DNA of 9,606 bases. Source: an uncultured cyanobacterium. Lineage in GTDB: Bacteria; Cyanobacteriota; Cyanobacteriia; Cyanobacteriales; Geitlerinemataceae. A program made the translations under genes and the position numbers. The stretch covers positions 1 through 9,606 of the forward strand of contig CAKZKB010000382.1 in assembly GCA_937121005.1 (NCBI GenBank), given 5' to 3'. Of this stretch, positions 1 through 6,146 are shown piece after piece. The notes beneath the pieces are model-generated. The model was not told where the DNA came from. It saw nothing but the letters and a program-made list of their open reading frames with translations, and did not search any database. Numbering within the stretch: position 1 is the stretch's first letter; the number at the start of each line of letters is the position of its first letter.

Positions 1-113
1 CCAGTATAGCACAACTTGCAACTAGGGTTGGGGGATTTGTGGAGTGGCTGGTTTGGGGGATTTGGGGGAAAGAGGGCTTGTATCTGTGCTATCTTCAGTA
101 GCTAATAGGATTG
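1..113. other. G-rich intergenic stretch with weak promoter-like boxes
   Basis: No gene is seen here. The + strand carries G-runs at 25-27, 30-34, 55-59, 64-68 and 74-76, the middle part being a duplicated TTTGGGGGA unit. A loose promoter-like pair (TTGTAT at 78-83 and GCTAAT or TAATAG near 101-108) lies ahead of the first gene, but the match is too weak to call firmly. Confidence 0.3.
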
Positions 114-141
114 TTCATTGTTCATTGCTCATTGTTCATTG
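114..141. repeat. Four tandem heptamers (TTCATTG) abutting a start codon
   Basis: Four back-to-back 7-bp units read TTCATTG, TTCATTG, CTCATTG, TTCATTG. The array ends two bases before the ATG at 144 and occupies the place where a ribosome binding site would sit. Heptameric short tandem repeats (STRR type) are a known feature of filamentous cyanobacterial intergenic DNA; the assignment to that class is by resemblance. Confidence 0.8.
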
Positions 142-143
142 AA

Positions 144-458
144 ATGACTGCATTTGAAAAAGCCAAAATTCACTTTGTGGCCTGCCACCAACACCCCATC
201 AACATTGCCCTCCACCATCTCACCAACATCCTGGTTTTTGTCGCCATCGGCTTTTTATTCTACGATTGGCGCATTTCCATCCTCTGCGGCATCTTCACTC
301 AAGTCTTCGCCATTGGCGGTCATATCTTCTTCGAGAAAAACGAACCCGCCTTTAAAAAATATCCCGGTCTGGTCATCCTGGCCTCCCTGTCATGGTCGTT
401 TGAAAACTGGTTCGGACTGCGCCAACTCTTAAACCACTGGACGCGCAAAACCGCATAA
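144..458 (+). CDS. Mpo1-like (DUF962) small membrane protein
   Basis: This 104-residue protein resembles the DUF962/Mpo1 family, whose yeast member is an Fe(II)-dependent dioxygenase acting in alpha-oxidation of 2-hydroxy fatty acids. Visible family signatures are an N-terminal His/Asn cluster (H15, H17, N20, H24, H25) and the block G-G-H60-I-F-F-E64-K-N-E-P68-A. Hydrophobic stretches around residues 22-34, 42-57 and 72-82 suggest a small integral membrane protein. An upstream in-frame TTG at 111 would extend it by 11 residues, but those would be encoded by the heptamer repeat and the family similarity begins after the ATG at 144, so 144 is preferred. No Shine-Dalgarno sequence is visible. 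Enzymatic activity in cyanobacteria is inferred from the family only; the family call is fairly sure, the reaction is not. Confidence 0.8.
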   Translation: MTAFEKAKIHFVACHQHPINIALHHLTNILVFVAIGFLFYDWRISILCGIFTQVFAIGGHIFFEKNEPAFKKYPGLVILASLSWSFENWFGLRQLLNHWTRKTA

Positions 459-471
459 TTGCGACTCAGAC

Positions 472-500
472 TTGCTCGATCGCCGAAAATCGGCTATCTT
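472..500 (+). promoter_or_regulatory. Candidate sigma70-type promoter for the amidohydrolase
   Basis: TTGCTC (472-477) and TATCTT (495-500) are separated by 17 bases. A 5-bp hairpin GCCGA-AAA-TCGGC (482-494) lies within the spacer and could instead belong to the end of the upstream transcript. A 7-bp inverted pair CGATAAG (501-507) and CTTATCG (535-541) follows in the presumed leader. Consensus matches are partial. Confidence 0.3.
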
Positions 501-582
501 CGATAAGATTTGTAAAACACGCGATCGGGCGCAGCTTATCGTCCGATGCTTGTCGTCGCCATCATCATCATAGGATTCATTC

Positions 583-2010
583 ATGTACGACGGTTTGTTA
601 GTCATCGATGCCGATGCACACAAAGTCGAAAACCCCGCCATTCTCCTGGACTATACGGACAAAGAGTATCGCGATCGCATTGGTTTGGCGGTTGATAGCC
701 TCGGGGATCAACGGGCCAAGATCGTAGACTTCAACCCCAAAACGGGCAAAAATGACTTCGTGCGGATGTTCCCGCAGCCCCAAGGCCTCGGTAAAGGCGG
801 TTTTCGCAACCTGCACCCCGAAACCACCCTGGGCGCAATTTTCAACAGTCGCCGCATCGAACACATGGATCGCGAAGGGGTCGATATCCAGGTCATTTAC
901 GGAACCCTGAACCTGATCTTCTCCAGCATTCTCGATAAAGATTTGGCCGTCGCCCTGTGCAAAGCCTACAACAACTACATGGCCGATGACTGCCGAGGGT
1001 ACGATCGCCTCAAACCCGTCGGTGTCATCCCCTTACAAGATGTGGGCGAAGCGGTCAAAGAAATGCGTCGCTGCATCGAAGAATTGGGCATGGTGACAGT
1101 TGCGGTAGCCCCCAACCTTCCCATCCCCCACCCCAGCGCCCCGGATGCGTTCCCAGACGTGCGCTGGTGCAAACCCATCAGCCACCCCGACTTCCGCCCC
1201 ATCCTCCAAGAAGCGGAAAAATTGGGCATCGGTTTGGGCATTCACGGCGGCCCCGGTTCCTACATGGTAGGCGGAATTTCCGACTACATGGAAACCTTCG
1301 TTCTCACCCACATTTTCGTCCAACGCAACCAACAACAACACGCCTTAGCCCGCATGGTGTTCGATGGTGCTTTTGAAGCGTGCCCGAATTTGCGCGTTGG
1401 TTTCTTGGAAGGCGGTTGCGGTTGGGTTCCCGATTTGGCCCACTCGTTCCACGAACACTGGGAAAAACGGATTCGCGATTTCGATCCCAAAAATCCCTAC
1501 CGTCCGCCCCTCGATGAAGTGACTCGGTTGATGACCCAAGATCTCAACCGTCGCCCCATGGGTATCGTGGAAAAAGCGACGAAAATTATCAACCAAACCA
1601 AAAATATGTTCCATTTGTTGTGGAACAAAGAAAACGACCCCGAAAAAATCGACGATGCCAGCTTGTACGAACACTACGATCTCAAGCATCGCGATCCGAT
1701 GGAATATTTCCATCGCGGTCAAGTGTTTGTCTCTTTTGAATCGGACGATCCGGCCCCGGCGTACTTGCACGTCGGTATGGGCGAAACGGGCAAGAAATTG
1801 GCTTGTTTCTCGGGTGACTACGGTCACTGGGATGGCGTTTTGAAAGATTGCGTCAAAGATGCAGCGACCACAGGAAGCTACGATCGCGACCATCTCGGCT
1901 TGTTGTTAGGTGGAAATGCGTTGGCGTTGTATGGCGATCGCCTCCGCAATTCTATCCCGGAACAACTGGCCCCTGACGTGAAAGATACGAAGGAAAAAGT
2001 CAACGTTTAG
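583..2010 (+). CDS. Amidohydrolase family 2 (TIM-barrel metal-dependent hydrolase/decarboxylase)
   Basis: The 475-residue protein is a predicted metal-dependent TIM-barrel enzyme of the amidohydrolase-2 group (PF04909), which includes hydrolases and non-oxidative decarboxylases such as the ACMSD type. Visible active-site elements are the first-strand D9-A-D11-A-H13-K-V-E16 (the D-x-H-x-x-E signature), H221 in G-I-H-G-G-P-G, E276-G-G-C-G-W-V-P283, and D412 in S-G-D-Y-G-H415-W, the usual barrel-strand-8 aspartate. Length exceeds the common 300-400 residues: about 60 residues (roughly 313-372), rich in Lys, Asn and Asp, lie before the M-E-Y-F...F-V-S-F-E block. No signal peptide is seen, so it should be cytosolic. 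The ATG at 583 is supported by AGGA at 572-575. It appears to be a single-gene transcript. The substrate is unknown. Confidence 0.88.
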   Translation: MYDGLLVIDADAHKVENPAILLDYTDKEYRDRIGLAVDSLGDQRAKIVDFNPKTGKNDFVRMFPQPQGLGKGGFRNLHPETTLGAIFNSRRIEHMDREGVDIQVIYGTLNLIFSSILDKDLAVALCKAYNNYMADDCRGYDRLKPVGVIPLQDVGEAVKEMRRCIEELGMVTVAVAPNLPIPHPSAPDAFPDVRWCKPISHPDFRPILQEAEKLGIGLGIHGGPGSYMVGGISDYMETFVLTHIFVQRNQQQHALARMVFDGAFEACPNLRVGFLEGGCGWVPDLAHSFHEHWEKRIRDFDPKNPYRPPLDEVTRLMTQDLNRRPMGIVEKATKIINQTKNMFHLLWNKENDPEKIDDASLYEHYDLKHRDPMEYFHRGQVFVSFESDDPAPAYLHVGMGETGKKLACFSGDYGHWDGVLKDCVKDAATTGSYDRDHLGLLLGGNALALYGDRLRNSIPEQLAPDVKDTKEKVNV

Positions 2011-2014
2011 ATTC

Positions 2015-2039
2015 GTAGGGTGGGCATTGCCCACCCTAC
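2015..2039. repeat. Perfect 11-bp inverted repeat (dispersed palindrome or terminator)
   Basis: GTAGGGTGGGC (2015-2025), loop ATT, then GCCCACCCTAC (2029-2039) form a perfect 11-bp stem four bases after the amidohydrolase stop. There is no downstream T-run. The hairpin could end or stabilise the transcript. Palindromes with GTAGGG...CCCTAC ends are frequent in cyanobacterial intergenic DNA, and related ones lie at 8680-8791. Confidence 0.8.
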
Positions 2040-2052
2040 TGTAAAGTTTTGT

Positions 2053-2088
2053 GACATTAGCGGACATTAGGCGTAAAAACCCTAAAAT
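2053..2088 (+). promoter_or_regulatory. Candidate promoter with paired GACATTAG direct repeats
   Basis: GACATTAG occurs at 2053-2060 and again at 2063-2070, a 10-bp period of about one helical turn. The second copy overlaps a possible -35 (CGGACA, 2061-2066), placed 16 bases before a -10-like TAAAAT (2083-2088). The arrangement suggests an operator for a regulator that binds direct repeats, controlling the PEP-CTERM gene; this is inference. Confidence 0.35.
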
Positions 2089-2136
2089 GCCCCAGAGAGA
2101 TAGATAGAGACCACTAACATTGAGGAAATCTCTATC

Positions 2137-2856
2137 GTGTCCCGACCTCTAACAACTGTCTTCGCTTCTGTTCTCGGTGCGGCGATCGCTACCTCTGCTG
2201 TCGCCACTCCTGCAACCGCCGCCGGAATGTACCGCATCTCCCAGGAGTCCGCCCCCGGAGTGGGTGATTTTGACAGCAACGTTCTCGGATTTTTAGACTC
2301 GTTTAAAACAACTGGGACGATCGCGAGTTTCTATCAATACAGTAATGGTTTCGCTGCCTCCTTTAACGGCCCGGTTTCCCTGAGTTCCAATGCCTCGCAT
2401 CTGTTTTTAGTAGACGGATCCGACGGTTTAGGATTGTTTTCTGTTTACGACAAACCTGCTGATATTGGTGGTGGTATAGCACATATGCAGTTCGATCTCG
2501 TCGGCGATACGGCAGGTTTTTTAGCTCTAGACGATCCGAGCGAAGGATACTACACCAGTAATGGTAGCACTTTTACAACACAAAATGCTTGGGCTCCGTG
2601 CTGTACCGACGGCTTTGCGATCGGTTCGTTGGATAATGACTGGACAATGTTCGCTCAGTTTTCCAAATTAGGTTCTCTTTCTGGAGGTCAACTCACCAGT
2701 TGGAAAGCGCTATCCGACGATGGTTCTTCTGTAAGTTTAGCCCTAGAAACCAACCGAAAAATTCGCATCGATCGCGTTCCCGAACCGGCCACGATCGTCG
2801 GCTTGCTGGCTGTTGCGGTAGGCGGTAGCATGACGAAGCGGCGCGATAGTATATAG
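2137..2856 (+). CDS. PEP-CTERM sorting-domain exported protein
   Basis: The 239-residue protein has an N-terminal signal peptide (residues 1-29, hydrophobic core after R3, A-T-A-A cleavage region) and a C-terminal PEP-CTERM tripartite tail: V214-P-E-P217, a short hydrophobic segment (219-230) and basic K-R-R (234-236). Such tails are cut and sorted by exosortase, so the protein is expected to reach the outer envelope or extracellular matrix. The middle (30-210) is rich in Gly, Ser, Asp and Phe and probably beta-structured, with a vicinal Cys pair C155-C156; I recognise no enzymatic motif. The start is a GTG at 2137 with GAGGAAA upstream (2122-2128); it gives a complete signal peptide and no alternative ATG does. 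No exosortase gene is in this window. Its role in biofilm or surface structure is inference. Confidence 0.85.
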   Translation: MSRPLTTVFASVLGAAIATSAVATPATAAGMYRISQESAPGVGDFDSNVLGFLDSFKTTGTIASFYQYSNGFAASFNGPVSLSSNASHLFLVDGSDGLGLFSVYDKPADIGGGIAHMQFDLVGDTAGFLALDDPSEGYYTSNGSTFTTQNAWAPCCTDGFAIGSLDNDWTMFAQFSKLGSLSGGQLTSWKALSDDGSSVSLALETNRKIRIDRVPEPATIVGLLAVAVGGSMTKRRDSI

Positions 2857-2886
2857 TTGTCCTAACCGTCCTAACTGCCGTATCTG

Positions 2887-2914
2887 AACCCCAGTCAGGA
2901 GAAAAACTGGGGTT
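2887..2914 (+). terminator. Hairpin terminator after the PEP-CTERM gene
   Basis: AACCCCAGT (2887-2895) and ACTGGGGTT (2906-2914) form a perfect 9-bp stem with a 10-base loop, 30 bases after the PEP-CTERM stop. No T-run follows, as is common for cyanobacterial terminators. Its last bases overlap the -35 of the next promoter. Confidence 0.6.
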
Positions 2915-2942
2915 GACTGAAGAAAGGAGTCTACAATAGTAT
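2913..2942 (+). promoter_or_regulatory. Candidate sigma70 promoter of the kinase gene
   Basis: TTGACT (2913-2918) lies 18 bases upstream of TAGTAT (2937-2942), about 28 bases before the kinase ATG, implying a short leader. The -35 overlaps the right arm of the preceding hairpin, so terminator and promoter are packed together. Confidence 0.45.
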
Positions 2943-2970
2943 AGGAAAACTCCTTTGGGCTTCCTAATCC

Positions 2971-4851
2971 ATGTCTAGCGCTTATTGCCCCAACGGTCAC
3001 GAAAACCCATCGGGAAGTCGCTTTTGCTTGCACTGCGGCGCACCGCTTTCGTCACCCATTTTGGGCGATCGCTACCGGGTCGATCGCGAGTTGGGGCGCG
3101 GCGGTTTCGGACGCACCTATCTGGCGCAAGATACAAACCGCTTCGACGAACTTTGCGTCCTCAAAGAATTTGCCCCGCAAGCCTCGGGGACGCAGGCTTT
3201 GGATAAAGCACGGGAATTGTTCGAGCGCGAAGCAGGAATATTATATCAGTTACAGCATCCCCAAATTCCTCGCTTTCGGGAAATGTTTCGCGATCGCGTT
3301 GCGGGAGAGTCCAAACTCTTTTTAGTTCAAGATTATATCGAAGGGCCGACCTACCGCCAACTGCTTTGGGAACGACAACAGCAAGGACAAACCTTTAGCG
3401 AGGCAGAAGTTAGGCGCTTGCTAGAGCAAATTTTACCCATTTTAGCCTACATTCACGATCGCGGCGTGGTGCATCGGGATATTTCTCCTGAAAATATTAT
3501 CCATCGCCATGCTGACAATTTTCCCGTTTTGATTGACTTTGGCGGTGTCAAAGAAATGGCGGCCCGGTTCGCGTCGCAACTGTCGCCAGAAACCGCAGGA
3601 ACTCGGTTAGGAAAAATGGGATATGCCCCAGACGAACAAATGCAAACCGGGCGGGTCTATTCCCACAGCGATTTGTATGCTTTAGCTGCAACTCTGCTAG
3701 TCTTGCTAACGGGAAAAGAACCCCACGATCTCATCGATCCGCAAATGTTAGAGTGGAAGTGGCGCGATCGAGTGCAATTGAGTCCGCAACTGGGGGCGAT
3801 TTTCGATCGAATGTTGGCGCGCCACCCAGGCGATCGCTTTCCGTCGGCGCAAGCAGTTTTAGATGCGTTAAATGACCCCCAAAAAACGCCCGTTCCGCCG
3901 ACTGTTCCCACTGTCGCACCGCCATCGACATTTCGACCTCGAAGGGCAATTTCTGCTTCGCAACCTTGGGGAAAAGTGGTTGCGATCGTCTTGTCCATCG
4001 TTCCTATTGTAGGAGTTATTTGGGGATTGGTTAATATTGTGGGACAGGTGAGCGATCGCAACTCGATCGAAACGCCGACGAATCGTAGTAATTACTCACG
4101 GGATGAACAGCAAAGAAAAACCGAAATTCGCGATCGCCGCCAGGAGTTAGGGATCGATCGCAAATTTTTTATTCAACTGGTCGATCGAGATTTTTATCAA
4201 ACCTATCCCGAACAGCAAGGACGCACCCTCAGCACGACAAAAGAAGACGAAATTTGGCGACAGCGATGGGACGAAATGGCTGAGAAATGGCTCGATCGCC
4301 TCTCCGAACTCAGTCCATCTTCTCGACAACAACTGGGAAGTTACACTCGCAGCGATCTCAACGATCTCAAAAACCGAGTCAATCAACTGAACCTCAGCAG
4401 TCGGGCCTTAAACGATCTCAACGACGCTCGCTTTTTTGATTGGTTTCCCCAACAAGAAGGACAAAATTTCATTGACGAACCCATCGGTCAAATTTGGTAC
4501 GCGATCGCCCATGAAAACGTCGATCGCTTGGAGTCTGGATCGGCATTAGAAACGATTCAATTCGGTAGTGGAGAAACGAGTACCGCCATGTCCGACACCC
4601 TCGAACCTGGCGGCGGGAAAGCCTATATTGCTGACTTGGAACGAGGTCAGTTCGCCGAAGTTTATTTAGATGCTGACACAGATGCAATTTTACTTTCTGT
4701 TTATACACCCAAAGGACAAGTTTTGCTCGCTGACTCGACTCAAAACACCCTCTCTGTAAACTTGCCAGAATCAGGGTACTATGAATTTATCGTTGTCGCA
4801 AACTCGAACAGTCCAGCTTTCTACCGACTCGAACTTGCGGTCAAACCCTAA
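2971..4851 (+). CDS. Zinc-ribbon serine/threonine protein kinase with TM and C-terminal PPC-like domain
   Basis: This 626-residue Hanks-type kinase begins with a zinc-ribbon-like finger (C6-P-N-G-H10, C19-x2-C22). The kinase domain (about 31-300) has a Gly-rich loop L41-G-R-G-G-F-G47, K65, likely alpha-C E87, catalytic H168-R-D170-I-S-P-E-N175, D189-F-G191, G-Y-A-P-D-E-Q (217-223) and S-D-L-Y-A-L (233-238), so it should be active. A Pro/Thr linker (303-322) leads to one membrane segment (about 335-357). The outer part has a charged, helix-prone region (375-480) and a beta-rich C-terminus (about 535-626) like bacterial pre-peptidase C-terminal (PPC) domains. It therefore looks like a receptor kinase signalling from periplasm to cytosol. 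Its substrates and ligand are unknown. It is monocistronic, with its own promoter; no strong Shine-Dalgarno precedes the ATG. Confidence 0.9.
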   Translation: MSSAYCPNGHENPSGSRFCLHCGAPLSSPILGDRYRVDRELGRGGFGRTYLAQDTNRFDELCVLKEFAPQASGTQALDKARELFEREAGILYQLQHPQIPRFREMFRDRVAGESKLFLVQDYIEGPTYRQLLWERQQQGQTFSEAEVRRLLEQILPILAYIHDRGVVHRDISPENIIHRHADNFPVLIDFGGVKEMAARFASQLSPETAGTRLGKMGYAPDEQMQTGRVYSHSDLYALAATLLVLLTGKEPHDLIDPQMLEWKWRDRVQLSPQLGAIFDRMLARHPGDRFPSAQAVLDALNDPQKTPVPPTVPTVAPPSTFRPRRAISASQPWGKVVAIVLSIVPIVGVIWGLVNIVGQVSDRNSIETPTNRSNYSRDEQQRKTEIRDRRQELGIDRKFFIQLVDRDFYQTYPEQQGRTLSTTKEDEIWRQRWDEMAEKWLDRLSELSPSSRQQLGSYTRSDLNDLKNRVNQLNLSSRALNDLNDARFFDWFPQQEGQNFIDEPIGQIWYAIAHENVDRLESGSALETIQFGSGETSTAMSDTLEPGGGKAYIADLERGQFAEVYLDADTDAILLSVYTPKGQVLLADSTQNTLSVNLPESGYYEFIVVANSNSPAFYRLELAVKP

Positions 4852-4862
4852 GCCAAGGCGGA

Positions 4863-4920
4863 ATTAAAAATTAAAAATTTATGACATGGGGGCTGAATTC
4901 CGAACTCTGAACTCTGAATT
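4863..4920. repeat. Two heptamer tandem repeats in the kinase 3' intergenic region
   Basis: ATTAAAA is repeated twice (4863-4876, followed by ATTT) and GAACTCT twice (4902-4915, followed by GAATT). Both have a 7-bp unit, like the repeats at 114-141 and 5644-5657. They look like STRR-type cyanobacterial repeats; no function is visible. Confidence 0.6.
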
Positions 4921-4932
4921 GGATCCCAGCGA

Positions 4933-4962
4933 CTGACAGGTGCGATCTAAACGCGATACAAT
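4933..4962 (+). promoter_or_regulatory. Candidate promoter for the PCP_red gene
   Basis: CTGACA (4933-4938) and TACAAT (4957-4962) are 18 bases apart and each differs from consensus at one position. Transcription would begin near 4969, giving a leader of about 60 bases. Confidence 0.42.
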
Positions 4963-5029
4963 TAGGAGTCAAGGTGAAGACTGGAACTTGAACCCAATCT
5001 CTGCCTTTTCAGGTTAGTATAGAATAGTT

Positions 5030-5215
5030 ATGGCCGAGACCTCTTTTGGTGGCGAGCTCCCCTGGACTCCCGAAGCTCGCGTCAAATTCAAAAATATTCC
5101 CTTTTTTGCCCGCACTCAGGCGCGTCAGTCCATCGAACGACTGGCGCGAGAGGAAGATGTCGAGGTGGTGACGGCGGAGTTGGTCGATCGCGCTCGCCTT
5201 GAGTTCGGGCAGTGA
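5030..5215 (+). CDS. Stand-alone PCP_red domain protein
   Basis: This 61-residue protein consists almost wholly of a PCP_red domain (PF08369), the small helical module at the C-terminus of light-independent protochlorophyllide reductase subunit B. Visible family elements are W12-T-P-E-A, K-N-I-P-F-F (about 21-26), A-R-x-x-I-E-R-L-A-R-E (31-41) and V-T-A-E-L-V-D-R-A-R (47-56). It lacks the catalytic and FeS domains of BchB/ChlB, so it cannot be the reductase; a role in pigment binding or photosystem assembly is only inference. The start at 5030 keeps the complete domain, but no good Shine-Dalgarno is present (the nearest AGG is at 5011-5013). The stop codon lies 5 bases from the stop of the convergent DUF6335 gene. 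Confidence 0.82.
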   Translation: MAETSFGGELPWTPEARVKFKNIPFFARTQARQSIERLAREEDVEVVTAELVDRARLEFGQ

Positions 5216-5220
5216 TAGGC

Positions 5221-5553
5221 TTAAGAAAAGTCTTCGGCCGAATCGCGATCGAGTTCCCAACGGCGATCGTCGCGTTCGGCTACTTTTTCGCGCACCCGCA
5301 CGGCTTCGCTATCTGCTAATTCTACCCCCGCAGAAGCGGCCATGTCGTCTACTAGGTCGTTATCGGGGGTCGGGTTTTGGCCGCCAACGGCTTCTTCGCC
5401 GACGACTTTGGCTTGATATTTGTTGGTATGGGTGTCGCCACCGCGCGGATCGCTTCCCGTCGCCATGCGCGTTTCTCGGGCTTCAATTTCTCGACCCATG
5501 CGCGTATCGCGATCGACAATTCCGCTTGCGTTTTGCTTCGGTACGTCTGCCAT
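5221..5553 (-). CDS. DUF6335 family protein
   Basis: The 110-residue acidic, soluble protein matches the cyanobacterial DUF6335 family by its C-terminal half: V-G-E-E-A-V-G-G (51-58), P-T-P-D-N-D-L-V-D-D (61-70), a short variable stretch, then E-K-V-A-E-R-D-D-R-R-W-E-L-D (89-102) and S-A-E-D (105-108). The N-terminal 45 residues are polar, rich in Arg, Asp and Thr, and probably disordered. No signal peptide, membrane segment or catalytic motif is visible, and the function is unknown. The reading frame is open a further 22 codons upstream, but the ATG at 5553 has a clear GGGAG ribosome binding site 8 bases away (5562-5566) and is chosen. It is convergent with the PCP_red gene and separated from the upstream operon by about 130 bases. 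Confidence 0.87.
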   Translation of the reverse strand: MADVPKQNASGIVDRDTRMGREIEARETRMATGSDPRGGDTHTNKYQAKVVGEEAVGGQNPTPDNDLVDDMAASAGVELADSEAVRVREKVAERDDRRWELDRDSAEDFS

Positions 5554-5682
5554 GTTATGGTCTCCCGTGCGTACTTGCTTCGGGTTTAGTTTAACGAGTG
5601 TCGGGATCGGTGACATCACTCTGGAGAGGGAAATTTCGATTAAGGGATTAGGGATTAGGTGCTAGGGATCGGGGGCGAGGTT
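5554..5682. other. Intergenic region upstream of the DUF6335 gene, with heptamer repeat
   Basis: The region holds GGGATTA twice (5644-5657) followed by decayed 7-bp units to about 5671, and the GGGAG ribosome binding site of the DUF6335 gene. On the - strand a weak TGTCAC/TAAACT pair with a 16-base spacer could be its promoter. No clear hairpin terminator for the DUF2141 gene was found. Confidence 0.45.
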
Positions 5683-6141
5683 TTAAAACAAGTATTGCAT
5701 CTCGATCTGCACGGTGGTATTCCGTCCGCCAACAAATACGACGGCTTCTTGGAATTCTGGCGGCCCCGATCGCAGGGTAGGATTGTTAGAAAATCCGAAC
5801 CCTTCTAAGGGGATGCCCACAAAATTGGTATTGAGAACGGCATCGATATTTTCGTCGTGAAACAAGGCGATCGCGTAGGTTCCAAAGGCTAAACTGTCGA
5901 ATTCTAGGGTGAGGGGAACAGTGGCAATATTGCTGCATTGTTCGGCAACAACGCCTTCGTCTTCGCCGGGAAAGCCTGCACTGCGATCGTAGACGCGCAA
6001 GCAGACTTCCCCGGTTTGGTTTCGCAAACCGTCGATTTCAACCGTGAGGCGACCGCGATTTTCGAGGGCGACGATCGAATCACCAAACAGGACGATCGCG
6101 CTACTGAGAAACCATGAAATTCGAGGCATTAAATGGGGCAT
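5683..6141 (-). CDS. Exported DUF2141 domain protein
   Basis: This 152-residue protein matches the DUF2141 family: L-T-V-E-I-D-G-L-R (32-40), a strand with C47, G-F-P-G (56-59), C69, then F-G-T-Y-A-I-A-L-F-H-D-E-N (86-98) and G-I-P-L-E-G-F-G-F-S-N-N (109-120). The usual glycine/asparagine-rich D-x-N-x-x-G loop after H-D-E-N is altered to I-D-A-V-L-N-T-N. Residues 8-26 form a hydrophobic segment typical of a signal peptide, interrupted by D21, so the mature part is probably a periplasmic beta-sandwich with a C47-C69 disulfide. The start at 6141 lies 5 bases after the methyltransferase stop, giving translational coupling in a three-gene operon; an ATG at 6129 is an alternative. The biochemical function is unknown. 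Confidence 0.85.
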   Translation of the reverse strand: MPHLMPRISWFLSSAIVLFGDSIVALENRGRLTVEIDGLRNQTGEVCLRVYDRSAGFPGEDEGVVAEQCSNIATVPLTLEFDSLAFGTYAIALFHDENIDAVLNTNFVGIPLEGFGFSNNPTLRSGPPEFQEAVVFVGGRNTTVQIEMQYLF

Positions 6142-6146
6142 AAACG

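Noticed and set aside
1345..1893. 182-codon - strand frame within the amidohydrolase
   Set aside because: It is antisense to a gene with clear catalytic motifs and looks like a codon-bias shadow.
2015..2039. Classical Rho-independent terminator
   Set aside because: The stem is perfect but no T-run follows, and the sequence matches a dispersed palindrome type, so it is reported as a repeat.
5018..5025. TATAGAAT just before the PCP_red ATG as a -10 box
   Set aside because: No -35 lies at proper spacing and the transcript would be nearly leaderless; the CTGACA/TACAAT pair upstream is better.
5199..5594. 131-codon + strand frame opposite the DUF6335 gene
   Set aside because: The Arg/Leu-rich product has no recognisable features; the opposite strand has a clear family match and ribosome binding site.
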